Source: Schistocerca nitens (Eukaryota; Arthropoda; Insecta; Orthoptera; Acrididae). From it: a DNA stretch of 64,000 nt. The DNA is taken from the NCBI RefSeq assembly GCF_023898315.1, contig NC_064614.1, forward strand, positions 1,054,132,432-1,054,196,431. The letters run 5' to 3'. The notes beneath the pieces are model-generated. The model worked only from the letters and a program-made list of their open reading frames with translations. It was not told the origin of the DNA and made no database searches. Shown here one piece after another: positions 24,372 through 38,302 of the stretch. The position numbers and the translations under genes were made by a program. Each line of letters begins with the position of its first letter. Position 1 is the first letter of the stretch.

Positions 24372-27300
24372 ATGGATTATCATTCCGTCAAGTCACACAC
24401 ACTACTAAATCACCATATCACTAACTGTCCAAACTCAATCTTGTAGGCAGGACGTACAGGGGCAACATTAGTTCACTAACCATTCACCACCAAACTATTT
24501 GTCAGCAATTAGCCTTCACTTCATCACACCTCTTCACTACCACACCTCATTCCTAACTTTTTTACATTTTCTCTGGGGTACTGTTTTATTTCCTCATCCA
24601 AACATTAACCTCTACACTGACACAACCTTTTTTATCTTCTCTGCGCCCATTCTTCAACCTTGTATTGTACCACGTTTACAAAATTTAACATCAACTTCAC
24701 CTCACCCAGGTTTTCAACTCAACTTCAAACCATAGACCATCGAGTAGTCCATTCTTTCGAAAACTAGAACATCACTACTTCATTACCTTCATCATTTCTA
24801 ATTATCACATTACTCCAATTTCATAAACCTCCACATCACACACATACCAACTACTTCGTACACATACTCTCACACGTTTCATGTCTCCACTATATCATTT
24901 CCTCTCGTATTCTAAATATTAGGGGAATGTACTTCCTACACATTTCTACCTCCATAACACACCTCAAAGGGTAAATTCTTTTACACTAAGCCACAACAAA
25001 CAAAATAAACAGACACAATATAAACCTTCTTTACAATCTTATCAATAACCAAGGGTCACTCAAGTCTCTCTTTATTTACTAGTCTTCAGTGTATTTCACT
25101 TCACAATAGCTAATAACCCTCCACAATTGGACTCTTTATTACTTCTACAAATTTTAATACTAACACAATCACACTCCAGAAAGCCACTCTCCATTACCAA
25201 CATCAAGTTTCACCTTCATCATCTACAATTTCAATATTCTCTGGTCTCAACATCAGTACAACTCATTTGCCTAATAGGGGTACCAATAAAACTTCTTATC
25301 CTGTCACACATAAATACTTCCCCACTATCATTATTCTCCAACACACAAACTGAAATAATTAATTCTATGGCTTGGGAAAGGACCACGTCCTCACACACAC
25401 ACTCCTCCATGCTAAATTTGACCTCACATCAGGTATCTACATCATTTCGACATACATCGTAAATTAACATAATTTCTACAATGTTGGATTTGCGTGGGAG
25501 CTTTTCGTTCCAAACAACAAACAGCATCTATACCTCAATGGGAAGGGCCATCAATTACACTTTCTGTACACCTTACATATACTGCAACTTTCACTACAAC
25601 AACAGACTTTCCTTTCTCTCTGCATCTGCATTAGGGTCTTCGAACACCTTCTAGTCTCTTCCTAATTTAAACAGTCACGGGTCTTACTCTCATCACCTGT
25701 CTCATACAAAACTCCAAGAAATCAATAATGCAACTCTCACGATCATATTTTATTACACGTCTCAAACATTACCAACTTGCTAGTCATTCTTTCTTATATC
25801 TATACACTCCAACCACACCTATGTTCATTCACCTCTAAGAACTCTTGGGACTCATTCTCAATTTACTTAAACCTATGCCTTCTTCCAATCTCTCTTTTAA
25901 ACACTGTACCCACACTGCCTTTATCAACACATCGTCAGTCACTCTACTCTTGGATATACTACCTTCAGTCAGACTTCTCTCTTTTCACAGGGCACATACG
26001 TTTAACTCGCAAACAATTATATTAAATCATCCACATTTCTGCTCAACTCAGGTCTCCTCCTACTCTTCCATACACAACGTGTAAACTGCACCAATAGCTA
26101 CTCCTTCATTTACATTCTTATCTTCAACATGCTACCAGCTCATACAAGGGACATCCAAGGATTAAGAATTGCCTGGGCAATGGGAATCTCCACCTCATAC
26201 ACTTTAAACTCCATTCTCACAAAATACTCTCTTTTCAGTGTTTACAGCTCATACACATCACCTACATTCAAAATATTTTTAGAATAAACCTATAAACCCT
26301 TATCAACTATCCTATATTTTAGGGGATCAATCTACAGGGGGATCAAAGTTTCCTTCATAACAATCAAACCAATATTTATTTTTTCTCTTTTTACCTTTCT
26401 ATACTCGCTCTAAATTCTCTAATCCTCTCTACCTCATCCAGAGTGAATTATTATTTCATTGGTATTCTATTCGTACATCTCTCTACCAATTTCCAAGGAC
26501 ATTTTACTCTCTGGAACAATACATATTCACCTCTATGGATTATCATTTCGTCAAGTCACACACACTACTAAATCACCACATCACTAACTGTCCAAACTCA
26601 GTCTTGTAGGCAGGACATACAGGGGCAACATTAGTTCACTAACCATTCACCACCAAACTATTTGTCAGCAATTAGCCTTCACTTCATCACACCTCTTCAC
26701 TACCACACCTCATTCCTAACTTTTTTACATTTTCTCTGGGGTACTGTTTTATTTCCTCATCCAAACATTAACCTCTACACTGACACAACCTTTTTTATCT
26801 TCTCTGCGCCCATTCTTCAACCTTGTATTGTACCACGTTTACAAAATTTAACATCAACTTCACCTCACCCAGGTTTTCAACTCAACTTCAAACCATAGAC
26901 CATTGAGTAGTCCATTCTTTCAAAAACCAGAACATCACTACTTCATTACCTTCATCATTTCTAATTATCACATTACTCCAATTTCATAAACCTCCACATC
27001 ACACACATACCAACTACTTCGTACACATACTCTCACACGTTTCATGTCTCCACTATATCATTTCCTCTCGTATTCTAAATATTAGGGGACTGTACTTCCT
27101 ACACCTTTCTACCTCCATAACACATCTCACAGGGTAAATTCTCTTACACTAAGCCACAACAAACAAAATAAACAGACACAATATAAACCTTCTTTACAAT
27201 CTTATCAATAACCAAGGGTCACTCAAGTCTCTCTTTATTTACTAGTCTTCACTGTATTTCACTTCACAATAGCTAATAACCTCTCCACAATTGGACTCTT

Positions 27301-27653
27301 TATAACTTCTACAAATTTTAATACTAACACAATCACACTCCAGAAAGCCACTCTCCATTACCAACATCAAGTTTCACCTTCATCATCTACATTTTCAATA
27401 TTTCCTGTTCTCAACATCAGTACAACTCATTTGCCTAATAGGGGTACCAATAAAACTTCTTATCCTGTCACACATAAATACGTCCCCACTATCATTATTC
27501 TCCAACACACAAACTGAAATAATTAATTCTATGGCTTGGGAAAGGACCACGTCCTCACACACACACACCTCCATGCTAAATTTGACCTCACATCAGGTAT
27601 CTACATCATTTCGACATACATCGTTAATTTACATAATTTCTATAATGTTGGAT
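23331..27653 (+). repeat. Higher-order block X, copy 3
   Basis: It starts with the same GGGATCTTCTCGTTCCC junction form as 10,230, plus a private ACCTCAACGGGAAGG and CTTAATTATACTGC. A fourth partial copy with the same private variants follows from 27,659 to about 28.5 kb (offset 4328). Copy 3 is therefore itself tandemly duplicated. Confidence 0.87.
24372..26534 (+). repeat. Satellite monomer (2163 bp)
   Basis: The counterpart of the unit at 20,044 at a constant offset of 4328; the lines I compared were identical or nearly so, including the ACAACGTGTAAACTGC variant near 26,076. Confidence 0.93.
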
Positions 27654-28699
27654 TTGCGTGGGATCTTCTCGTTCCCAACAACAATCAGCATGTATACCTC
27701 AACGGGAAGGGCCATCAATTACACTTTCTGTACACCTTAATTATACTGCAACTTTCACTACAACAACAGACTATCCATTTCTCTCTGCATCTGTATTAGG
27801 GTCTTCGAACACCTTCTACTCCCTTCCTAATTTAAAAAGTCACGGGTCTTACTCTCATCACCTGTCTCATACAAAACTCCAAAAACTCAATAATGCAACT
27901 CTCACGATCATATTTTATTACAGGTCTCAAACATTACCAACTTGCTAGTCATTGTTTCTTACATCTATACACTCCAACCACACCTATGTTCATTCACCTC
28001 TAAGAACTCTTGGGACTCATTTTCTCTTTACTTAAACCTATGCCTTCTTCCAATGTCTCTTTTAAACACTGTACCCACATTGCCTTTATTAAGACATCAT
28101 CACTCAATCTACTCTTAGATATACTACCTTCAGTCAGACTTTCCTCTTTTCACAGGGCACCTACAATTAACTTGCAAACAATAATTATAAATCATCCACA
28201 TTTCTGCTCAACTCAGGTCTCCTCCTACTCTGCCATACACAGCTTGTCAACTGCAACAATACCTACTATTTCATTTACATTCATATCTCCAACATGCTAC
28301 CAGCTCACGCAAGGGACATCCCATGATTAAGAATTGCCTGGGCAATGGGAATCTCCACCTCATACACTTTAAACTCCATTCTCACAAAATACTCTCTTTT
28401 CAGTGTTTTCAGATCATACACATCATCTACATTCCAAATATTTTGAGAATAAACCTATAAACCCTTATCAACTATCCTAAATTTTAGGGGATCAATCTAC
28501 AGGGGGATCAAAGTTTCCTTCATAACAATCAAACCAATATTTATTTTTTCTCTTTTTACCTTTCTATACTCGCTCTAAATTCTCTAATCCTCTCTACCTC
28601 ATCCAGAGTGAATTATTATTTCATTGGTATTCTATTCGTACATCTCTCTACCAATTTCAACGGATATTTTACTCTCTGGAACAATACATACTCACCTCT
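26535..28699 (+). repeat. Satellite monomer (2165 bp)
   Basis: The counterpart of 22,207 at offset 4328 until about 28.55 kb. After that it takes the form of the 15-18 kb units: CAACGGATATTTT near 28,659 matches 17,715, and CATACTCACCTC near 28,687 matches 15,577. The last part is therefore a short mosaic of two donors. Confidence 0.93.
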
Positions 28700-30867
28700 A
28701 TGGATTATCATTTCGTCAAGTCACACACACTACTAAATCACCACATCACTAAGTGTCCATACTCAATCTTGTATGCAGGACATACAGGGGCAACATTAGT
28801 TCACTAACCATTCACCACCAAACTATTTGTCACCAATTAGCCTTCACTTCATCACACCTCTTCCCTCCACACCTCATTCCTAACTTTTTTACATTTTCTC
28901 TGGGGTACTGTTTTATTTCCTCATCCAAACATTAACCTCTACACTGACACAACCTTTTTTATCTTCTCTGCGCCCATTCTTCAACCTTGTATTGTACCAC
29001 GTTTACAAAATTTAACATCAACTTCACCTCACCCAGGTTTTCAACTCAACTTCAAACCATAGACCATCGAGTGGTCCATTCTTTCGAAAACTAGAACATC
29101 ACTACTTCATTACCTTCATCATTTCTAATTATCACATTACTCCAATTTCATAAACCTCCACATCACACACATACCAACTACTTCATGCACATACTCTCAC
29201 ACGTTTCATGTCTCCACTATATCATTTCCTCTCGTATTCTAAATATTAGGGGAATGTACTTCCTACACATTTCTACCTCCATAACACACCTCAAAGGGTA
29301 AATTCTTTTACACTAAGCCACAACAAACAAAATAAACAGACACAATATAAACCTTCTTTACAATCTTATCAATAACCAAGGGTCACTCAAGTCTCTCTTT
29401 ATTTACTAGTCTTCACTGTATTTCACTTCACAATAGCTAATAACCCTCCACAATTGGAATCTTTATTACTTCTACAAATTTTAATACTAACACAATCACA
29501 CTCCAGAAAGCCACTCTCCATTACCAACATCAAGTTTCGCCTTCATCATCTACATTTTCAATATTTCCTGTTCTCAACATCAGTACAACTCATTTGCCTA
29601 ACAGGGGTACCAATAGAACTCCTTATCCTGTCACACATAAATACTTCCTCACTATCATTATTCTCCAACACACAAACTGAAATAATTAATTCTATGGCTT
29701 GGGAAAGGACCACGTCCTCACACACACACACACACACCTCCATGCTAAATTTGACCTCACATCAGGTATCTACATCATTTCGACATACATCGTAAATTAA
29801 CATAATTTCTATAATGTTGGATTTGCGTGGGAGCTTCTCGTTCCAAACAACAATCAGCATCTATACCTCAATGGGAAGGACCATCAATTACACTTTCTGT
29901 ACACCTTACACATACTGCAACTTTCACTACAACAACAGACTTTCCTTTCTCTCTGCATCTGCATTAGGGTCTTCGAACACCTTCTAGTCTCTTCCTAATT
30001 TAAACAGTCACGGGTCTTACTCTCATCACCTGGCTGATACTAAACTCCAAAAACTCAATAATGCAACTCTCACGATCATATTTTATTACAGGTCTCAAAC
30101 ATTACCAACTTGCTAGTCATTCTTTCTTACATCTATACACTCCAACCACACCTATGTTCATTCACCTCTAAGAACTCTTGGGACTCATTCCCACTTTACT
30201 TAAACCTATGCCTTCTTCCAATGACTCTTTTAAACACTGTACCCACATTGCCTTTATCAAGACATCATCACTCAATCTACTCTTAGATATACTACCTTCA
30301 GTCAGACTTCCCTCTTTTCACAGGGCACCTACGATTAACTTGCAAACAATAATTATAAATCATCCACATTTCTGCTCAAGTCAGGTCTCCTCCTACTCTG
30401 CCATACACAGCTTGTCAACTGCAACAATACCTACTCCTTCATTTACATTCATATCTCCAACATGCTACCAGCTCACGCAAGGGACATCCCAGGATTAAGA
30501 ATTGCCTGGGCAATGGGATTCTCCACCTCATACACTTTAAACTCCATGCTCACAAAATACTCTCTTTTCAGTGTTTTCAGCTCATACACATCACCTACAT
30601 TCAAAATATTTTGAGAAGAAACCTATAAACCCTTATCAACTATCCTAAATTTTAGGGGATCAATCTACAGGGGGATCAAAGTTTCCTTCATAACAATCAA
30701 ACCAATATTTATTTTTTTTCTTTTTACCTTTCTATACTCGCTCTAAATTCTCTAATCCTCTCTACCTCATCCAGAATGAATTATTATTTCATTGGTATTC
30801 TATTCGTACATCTCTCTACCAATTTCCAAGGATATTTTACTCTCTGGAACAATACATATTCACCTAT
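28700..30867 (+). repeat. Satellite monomer (2168 bp)
   Basis: The counterpart of the unit at 15,590 at offset about 13,110, sharing TTGTATGCAGG, the CCTCCACACC deletion form and GTGGTCCATTC. The CA run at 29,719-29,737 is longer than in its counterpart, which accounts for part of the small offset change. Confidence 0.93.
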
Positions 30868-33099
30868 ATGGAATATCATTTCGTCAAGTAACACACACTA
30901 CTAAATCACCACACCACTGACTGTCCAAACTCAATCTTGTAGGCAGGACATACAGGGGCAACATTAGTTCACTAACCATTCACCACCAAACTATTTGTCA
31001 GCAATTAGCCTTCACTTCATCACACCTCTTCACTACCACACCTCATTCCTAACTTTTTTACATTTTCTCTGGGGTACTGTTTTATTTCCTCATATAAACA
31101 TTTACCTGTACACTGACATAAACTTTTTTTATCTTCTCTGCACCATTCTTCAACCCTGTATTATACCACCTTTACAAAATTTAACATCAGCTTCACCTCA
31201 CTCAGATTTTTAACATTAACAGACATTTAACATTAACCACTACACTGACACAACCTTCTTTTATCTTCTCTGCACCATTCTTCAACCTTGTTTTATACCA
31301 CCTTTACAAAATTTAACATCAACTTCACCTCACACAGGTTTTTAACTCTACTTCAAACCAGACACCATCAGTTACTACATTCATTCGAAAACCCTAACAT
31401 CACTACTTCATTACCTTCATCATTTCTAATTATCACATTACTCCAATTTCATAAACCTCCACATCACGCACATACCAACTACTTCGTACACACTCTCTCA
31501 CACTTTAGATGTCTCCACTATATCATTTCCTCTTGTATTCTAAATATTAAGAGACTGTACTTCCTACACCTTTCCACCTCCATAACACATCTCAAAGGGT
31601 AAATTCTTTTACACTAAGCCACAACAAACAAAATAAACAGACACAATATAAACCTTCTTTACAATCTTATCAATAACCAAGGGTCACTCAAGTCTCTCTT
31701 TATTTACTAGTCTTCACTGTACTTCACTTCACAATAGCTAATAACCCTCCACAATTGGACTCTTTATTACTTCTACAAATTTTAATACTAACACAATCAC
31801 ACTCCAGAAAGCCACTCTCCATTACCAACATCAAGTTTCACCTTCATCATCTACATTTTCAATATTTCCTGTTCTCAACATCAGTACAACTCATTTGCCT
31901 AATAGGGGTACCAATAAAACTTCTTATCCCGTCACACATAAATACTTCCTCACTATCATTATTCTCTACCACACAAACTGAAATAACTAATTCTATTGCT
32001 TGGGAATGGGCCACGTCCTCACACACACACACCTCCACCCTAAAATTTCACCTCACATCAGGTATCTACATCATTTCGATACACATCTTAAATTAACATA
32101 ATTTCTATAATGTTGGATTTGAGTGGGAGCCTCTCGTTCCAAACAACAATCAGCATCTATACCTCAACGGGAAGGGCCATCAATTACTCTTTCTGTACAC
32201 CTTACATATACTGCAACTTTCACTACAACAACAGACTTTCCTTCTCTCTCAGCATCTGCATTAGGGTCTTCGAACACCTTCTACTCTCTTCCTAATAAAA
32301 ACCGTCACGGGTTTTACTCTCATCACCTGGCTCATACAAAACTCTAAAATCTCAATAATGCAACTCTCACGATCATATTTTATTACAGGTCTCAAACATT
32401 ACCAACTTGCTAGTCATTGTTTCTTACATCTATACGCTCCAACCACACCTATGTTCATTTACCTCTAAGAACTCTTGGGACTCATTCTCAGTTCCAATCT
32501 CTCTTTTACACACTGTATATATACTACCTTCAGTCATACTTCCCTCTTTTCACAGGGCACCTACGATTAACTCGTAAACAATTATATTAAATCATCCACA
32601 TTTCTGCTCAACTCAGGTCTCCTCCTACTCTGCCATACATAGCGTGTCAACTGCACCAATACAAACTCCTTCATTTACATTCTTATCTCCAACATGCTAT
32701 CAGCTCACACAAGGCACATCCAAGGATTAAGAATTGCCTGGGCAACGGGAATATCCACCTCATACATTTTAAACTCCATTCTCACAAAATACTCTCTTTT
32801 CAGTGTTTTCAGCTCATACACATCACCAACATTCCATATATTTTGAAAATAAACCTTTAAACCCTTATCAACTATCCTAAATTTTACGGGATCAATCTAC
32901 AGGGGGATCAAAGTTTCTTTCATAACAATCAAACCAACATCTATTTTTTCTCTTTCTACCTTCCTATACTCGCTCTAAATTTTCTCATCCTAACTACCTC
33001 ATCCAAAGTGAATTATTATTTGATTGGTCTTCTATTCGTACATCTGTCTACCAATTTCAAAGGATATTTTACTCTCTGGGACAATACATATTCACCTCT
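30868..33099 (+). repeat. Satellite monomer with internal duplication (2232 bp)
   Basis: The counterpart of 17,755 at offset 13,113 up to about 32.1 kb, including the 120-bp duplication at 31,098-31,349. The right part differs: two losses at 32,490 (about 23 bp, leaving CTCAGTTCC) and 32,517 (about 47 bp, leaving CTGTATATATAC) shorten it. Confidence 0.92.
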
Positions 33100-34810
33100 A
33101 CGGATTATCATTTCGTCTAGTCACACACACTACTAAATCACCGTAACACTAACTGTCCAAACTCAAATCTTGTAGGCAGGACGTACAGGGGCAACATAGT
33201 TCACAAACCATTCACCACCAAACTCTATTTTGTCAGCAATTAGCATTCACTTCATCACACCTCTTCACTACCACACCTCATTCCTAACTTTTTTACATTT
33301 TCTCTGGGGTACTGTTTTATTTCCTCATATAAACATTAACTACTACACTGACACAACCTTCTTTTATCTTCTCTGCACCATTCTTCAACCTTGTATTATA
33401 CCACCTTTACAAAATTTAACATCAACTTCACCTCACACAGGTTTTTAACTCTACTTCAAACCATACACCATCGGTTACTCCATTCTTTCGAAAACCAGAA
33501 CATCACTACTTCATTACCTTCATCATTTCTAATTGTCACATTACTCCAATTTCATAAACCTCCACATCACGCACATACCAACTACTTCGTACACACTCTC
33601 TCACACTTTAGATGTCTCCACTCTATCGTTTCCTCTCGCATTCTAAATATTAAGGGACTGTACTTCCTACACCTTTCTACCTCCATAACACATCTCACAG
33701 GGTAAATTCTCTTACACTAAGCCACAACAAACAAAATAACCAGACACAATATAAACCTTCTTTACAATCTTATCAATAACCAGGGGTCGCTCAAGTCTCT
33801 CTTTATTTACTAGTCTTCACTGTATTTCACTTCACAATAGCTAATAACCTCTCCACAATTGGACTCTTTATAACGTCTACAAATTTTAATACTAACACAA
33901 TCACACTCCAGAAAGCCACTCTCCATTACCAACATCAAGTTTCACCTTCATCATCTACATTTTCAATATTTCCTGTTCTCAACATCAGTACAACTCATTT
34001 ACCTAATAGGGGTACCAATAAAACTTCATAACCCGTCGCACATAAATACTTCCTCACTATCATTATTCTCTACCACACAAACTTTAAATAACTAATTCTA
34101 TGGCTTGGGAACGGGGCCACGTCCTCACACACACACACCTCCATCCTGAAATTTCACCTCACATCAGGTATCTACATCATTTCGACACACATCGTAAATT
34201 AACATAATTTCTATAATGTTGGATTTCAGTGGGAGCCTCTCGTTCCAAACAACAATCAGCATCTATACCTCAATGGGAAGGGCCATCAATTACACTTTCT
34301 GTACACCTTACATATACTGCAACTTTCACTACAACAACAGACTTTCCTTCTCTCTCAGCATCTGCATTAGGGTCTTCGAACACCTTCTACTCTCTTCCTA
34401 ATATAAACAGTCACGGGTCTTACTCTCATCACCTGGCTCATACAAAACTCCAAAAACTCAATAATGCAACTCTTACGATCATATTTTATAACAGGTGTCA
34501 AACAAAACCAACTTGCTAGTCATTGTTTCTGACATCTATACACTACAACCACACCTATGTTCATCCACCTCTAAGAACTCTTGGGACTCATTCTCACTTT
34601 ACTTAAACCTATGCCTTCTTCCAATCTCTCTTTTAAAAACTGTACCCACATTGCCTTTACCAACACATCATCACTCACTCTACTCTTGGATATACTACCT
34701 TCAGTCAGACATCCCTCTTATCACAGGGCATCTACAATTAACTCCCAAACAATTATATTAAATCATCCACATTTCTGCTCAACTCAGGTCTCCTCCTACT
34801 CTTCCATACA

Positions 34811-34830
34811 TCTATACACTCCAACCACAC
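34811..34830 (+). repeat. 20-bp templated filler at the inversion junction
   Basis: The stretch TCTATACACTCCAACCACAC is a forward copy of monomer phase about +1419, which lies about 270 bp upstream of the host site (+1689). It joins the left flank through a TACA tetranucleotide shared by both sequences, then changes to reverse-strand satellite at AAATCCAACATT. Confidence 0.85.
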
Positions 34831-35718
34831 AAATCCAACATTGTAGACATTATGTTAATTTACGATGTGTGTCGAAATGATGTAGATACCTGATGTGAGG
34901 TGAAATTTTAGGATGGAGGTGTGTGTGTGTGAGGAAGTGGCCCTTTCCCAAGCCATTGAATTAGTTATTTCAGTTTGTGTGGTATAGAACAATGATAGTG
35001 AGGAAGTATTTATCTGTGATGGGATAAGAAGTTTTATTGGTACCCCTATTTGGCAAATGAGTTGCACTGATGTTGAGAACTGGAAATATTGAAAATGTAG
35101 ATGATGAAGGTGAAACTTGATGTTGGTAAGGGAGAGTGGCTTTCTGGAGTGTGATTGTTTAGTATTAAAATTTTAAGAAGTTATAAAGAGTCCAATTGTG
35201 GAGAGGTTATTAGCTATTGTGAAGTAAAATACAGTGAAGACTAGTAAATAAAGAGAGACTTGAGCGACCCTTGGTTATTGATAAGATTGTAAAGAAGGTT
35301 TATATTGTGTCTGGTTATTTTGCTTGTTGTGGCTTAGTGTACAGTCCCTTAATATTTAGAATACGAGAGGAAATGATATAGTGTAGACATCTTAAGTGTG
35401 AGAGAGTATGTACGAAGTAGTTGGTATGTGCATGATGTGGAGATTTATGAAATTAGTTGGTATGTGCGAGATGTGGAGATTTATGAAATTGGAGTAATGT
35501 GACAATTAGAAATGATGAAGGTAATGAAGTAGTGATGTTCTGGTTTTCGGAAGAATGGAGTAACCGATGGTGTATGGTTTGAAGTAGAGTTAAAAACCTG
35601 AGTGAGGTGAAGTTGATGTTAAAGTTTGTAAAGGTGGTATAATACAAGGTTAAAGAATGGTGCAGAGAAGATAAAAGAAGGTTGTGTCAGTGTAGTGGTT
35701 ACTGTTTATATGAGGAAA
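34831..35718 (-). repeat. Inverted satellite segment (888 bp)
   Basis: Read on the reverse strand, this is monomer phase about +218 to +1118: from TTTCCTCATATAAAC through the CA run to AATGTTGGATTT. Base composition flips here from G-poor to C-poor. It carries the 52-bp deletion (AAGGGACTGTACACTAAGCC on the reverse strand, junction near 35,340), CCAAATAGGGG and CCAGTTCTC. Units at 36-39 kb carry the same three markers, so its source is that subfamily. It also has its own 36-bp duplication. Confidence 0.95.
35420..35491 (-). repeat. 36-bp tandem duplication inside the inverted segment
   Basis: Two consecutive 36-bp units both begin GTTGGTATGTGC and end TTTATGAAATT (35,420-35,455 and 35,456-35,491), with a few differences. 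No forward-orientation monomer in the window shows this duplication, so it arose in or after the inverted copy. Confidence 0.88.
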
Positions 35719-36178
35719 CAGCGTGTCAGCTGCACCAATACATACTACTTCATTTACATTCTTATCTCCAACATGCTACCAATTCATACAAAGGACATCA
35801 AAGGATTAAGAATTGCCTGGGCAATGGAAATCTCCACCTCATACATTTTAAACTCCATTCTCACAAAATACTCTCTTTTCAGTGTTTTCAGCTCATACAC
35901 ATCACCAACATTCCAAATATTTTGAGAATAAACCTTTAAACCCTTATCAACTATCCTAAATTTTAGGGGATCAATCTACAGGGGGATCAAACTTTCTTTC
36001 ATAACAATCAAACCAACATCTATTTTTTCGCTTTTTACATCTCTATACTCGCTCTAAATTCTCTAATCCTCTCTACCTCATCCAAAGTGAATTATTATTT
36101 GATTGGTCTTCTATTTGTACATCTGTCTACCAATTTCAAAGGATATTTTACTCACTGGGACAATACATATTCACCTCT

Positions 36179-38302
36179 ACGGATTATCATTTCGTCAAGT
36201 CACACACACTACTAAATCACCATATCACTAACTGTCCAAACTCAAATCTTGTAGGCAGGACGTACAGGGGCAACATAGTTCACAAACCATTCACCACCAA
36301 ACTCTATTTTGTCAGCAATTAGCCTTCACTTCATCACACCTCTTCACTACCACACCTCATTCCTAACTTTTTTACATTTTCTCTGGGGGTACTGTTTTAT
36401 TTCCTCATATAAACATTAACCACTACACTGACACAACCTTCTTTTATCTTCTCGGCACCATTCTTCAACCTTGTATTATACCACCTTTACAAAATTTAAC
36501 ATCAACTTCACCTCACTCAGGTTTTTAACTCTACTTCAAACCATACACCATCGGTTACTCCATTCTTTCGAAAACCAGAACATCACTACTTCATTAACTT
36601 CATCATTTCTAATTGTCACATTACTCCAATTTCATAAACCTCCACATCACGTACATAGCAACTATTTCGTACACACTCTCTCACACTTTAGATGTCTCCA
36701 CTATATCGTTTCCTCTCGTATTCTAAATATTAAGGGACTGTACACTAAGCCACAACAAACAAAATAACCAGACACAATATAAACCTTCTTTACAATCTTA
36801 TCAATAACCAAGGGTCGCTCAAGTCTCTCAATATTTACGAGTCTTCACTGTATTTCACTTCACAATAGCCAATAACCTCTCCACAATTGGACTCTTTATA
36901 ACTTCTACAAATTTTAATACTAACACAATCACACTCCAGAAAGCCACTCTCCATTACCAACATCAAGTTTCACCTTCATCATCTACATTTTCAATATTTC
37001 CAGTTCTCAACATCAGTACAACTCATTTGCCAAATAGGGGTACCAATAAAACTTCTTATCCCGTCACACATAAATACTTCCTCACTAACATTATTCTCTA
37101 CCACACTAACTGAAATAACTAATTCTATGGCTTGGGAAAGGGCCACGTCCTCACACACACACACCTCCATTCTAAAATTTCACCTCATTCAGGTATCTAC
37201 ATCATTTCGACACACATCGTAAATTAACATAATTTCTATAATGTTGGATTTCAGTGGGAGCCTCTCGTTCCAAACAACAATCAGCATCTATACCTCAATG
37301 GGAAGGGCCATCAATTACACCTTCTGTATACCTTACATATACTTCAACTTTCACTACAACAACAGACTTTCCTTCTCTCTCAGCATCTGCATTAGGGTCT
37401 TCGAACACCTTCTACTCTCTTCCTAATATAAACAGTCACGGGTCTTACTCTCATCACCTGGCTCATACAAAACTCCAAAAACTCAATAATGCAACTCTCA
37501 CGATCATATTTTATGACAGGTCTCAAACATTACCAACTTGCTAGTCACTGTTTCTTTCATCTATACACTCCAACCACACCTATGTTCATTCACCACTAAG
37601 AACTCTTGGGACTCATTCTCACTTTACTTAAACCTATGCCTTCTTCCAATCTCCCTTTTACACACTGTACCCACACTGCCTTTATCAACACATCATCACT
37701 CACTCTACTCTTGGATATACTATACTACCTTCAGTCAGACTTCCCTCTTTTCACAGGGCACCTACGATTAACTTGCAAACAATTATTTATTAACCATCCA
37801 CATTTCGGCTCAACTCAGGTCTCTTCCTACTCTTCCATACACAGCGTGTCAACTGCACCAATACCTACTCCTTCATTTACATTCTTATCTCCAACATGCT
37901 ACCAGCTCATACAAGGGACATCCAAGGATTAAGAATTGCCTGGGCAATGGGAATCTCCACCTCATACATTTTAAACTCCATTCTCACAAAATACTCTTTT
38001 TTCAGTGTTTTCAGCTCATACACATCACCAACATTCCAAATATTTTGAGAATAAACCTATAAACCCTTATCAACTATCCTAAATTTTAAGGGATCAATCT
38101 ACAAGGGGACCAAAGTTTATTTCATAACAATCAATCCAACATCTACTGTTTTCTCTTTTTACCTTTCTATACTCACTCTAAATTCTCTAATCCTCTCTAC
38201 CTCATCCTAAGTGAATTATTATTTGATTGGTCTTCTATTCGTACATCTCTCTACCAATTTCAAAGGATATTTTACTCTCTGGGACAATACATATTCACCT
38301 CT
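36179..38302 (+). repeat. Satellite monomer, 52-bp deletion subfamily (2124 bp)
   Basis: The unit lacks 52 bp at 36,743, where GGGACTGTAC runs directly into ACTAAGCC; a TAC trinucleotide lies at both ends of the lost piece. It has CCAGTTCTC, CCAAATAGGGG and the TATACTATACTACC five-base duplication near 37,719. It is the closest relative of the inverted insert next to it. Confidence 0.93.

Larger units (their letters stand above)
33100..36178 (+). repeat. Satellite monomer interrupted by inverted insert (3079 bp)
   Basis: Removing 34,811-35,718 (908 bp) leaves a normal unit of 2171 bp. The two flanks then rejoin as CCATACA plus CAGCGTGTCA, which is the intact monomer sequence, so the insert caused no visible loss of host bases. 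Confidence 0.93.
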
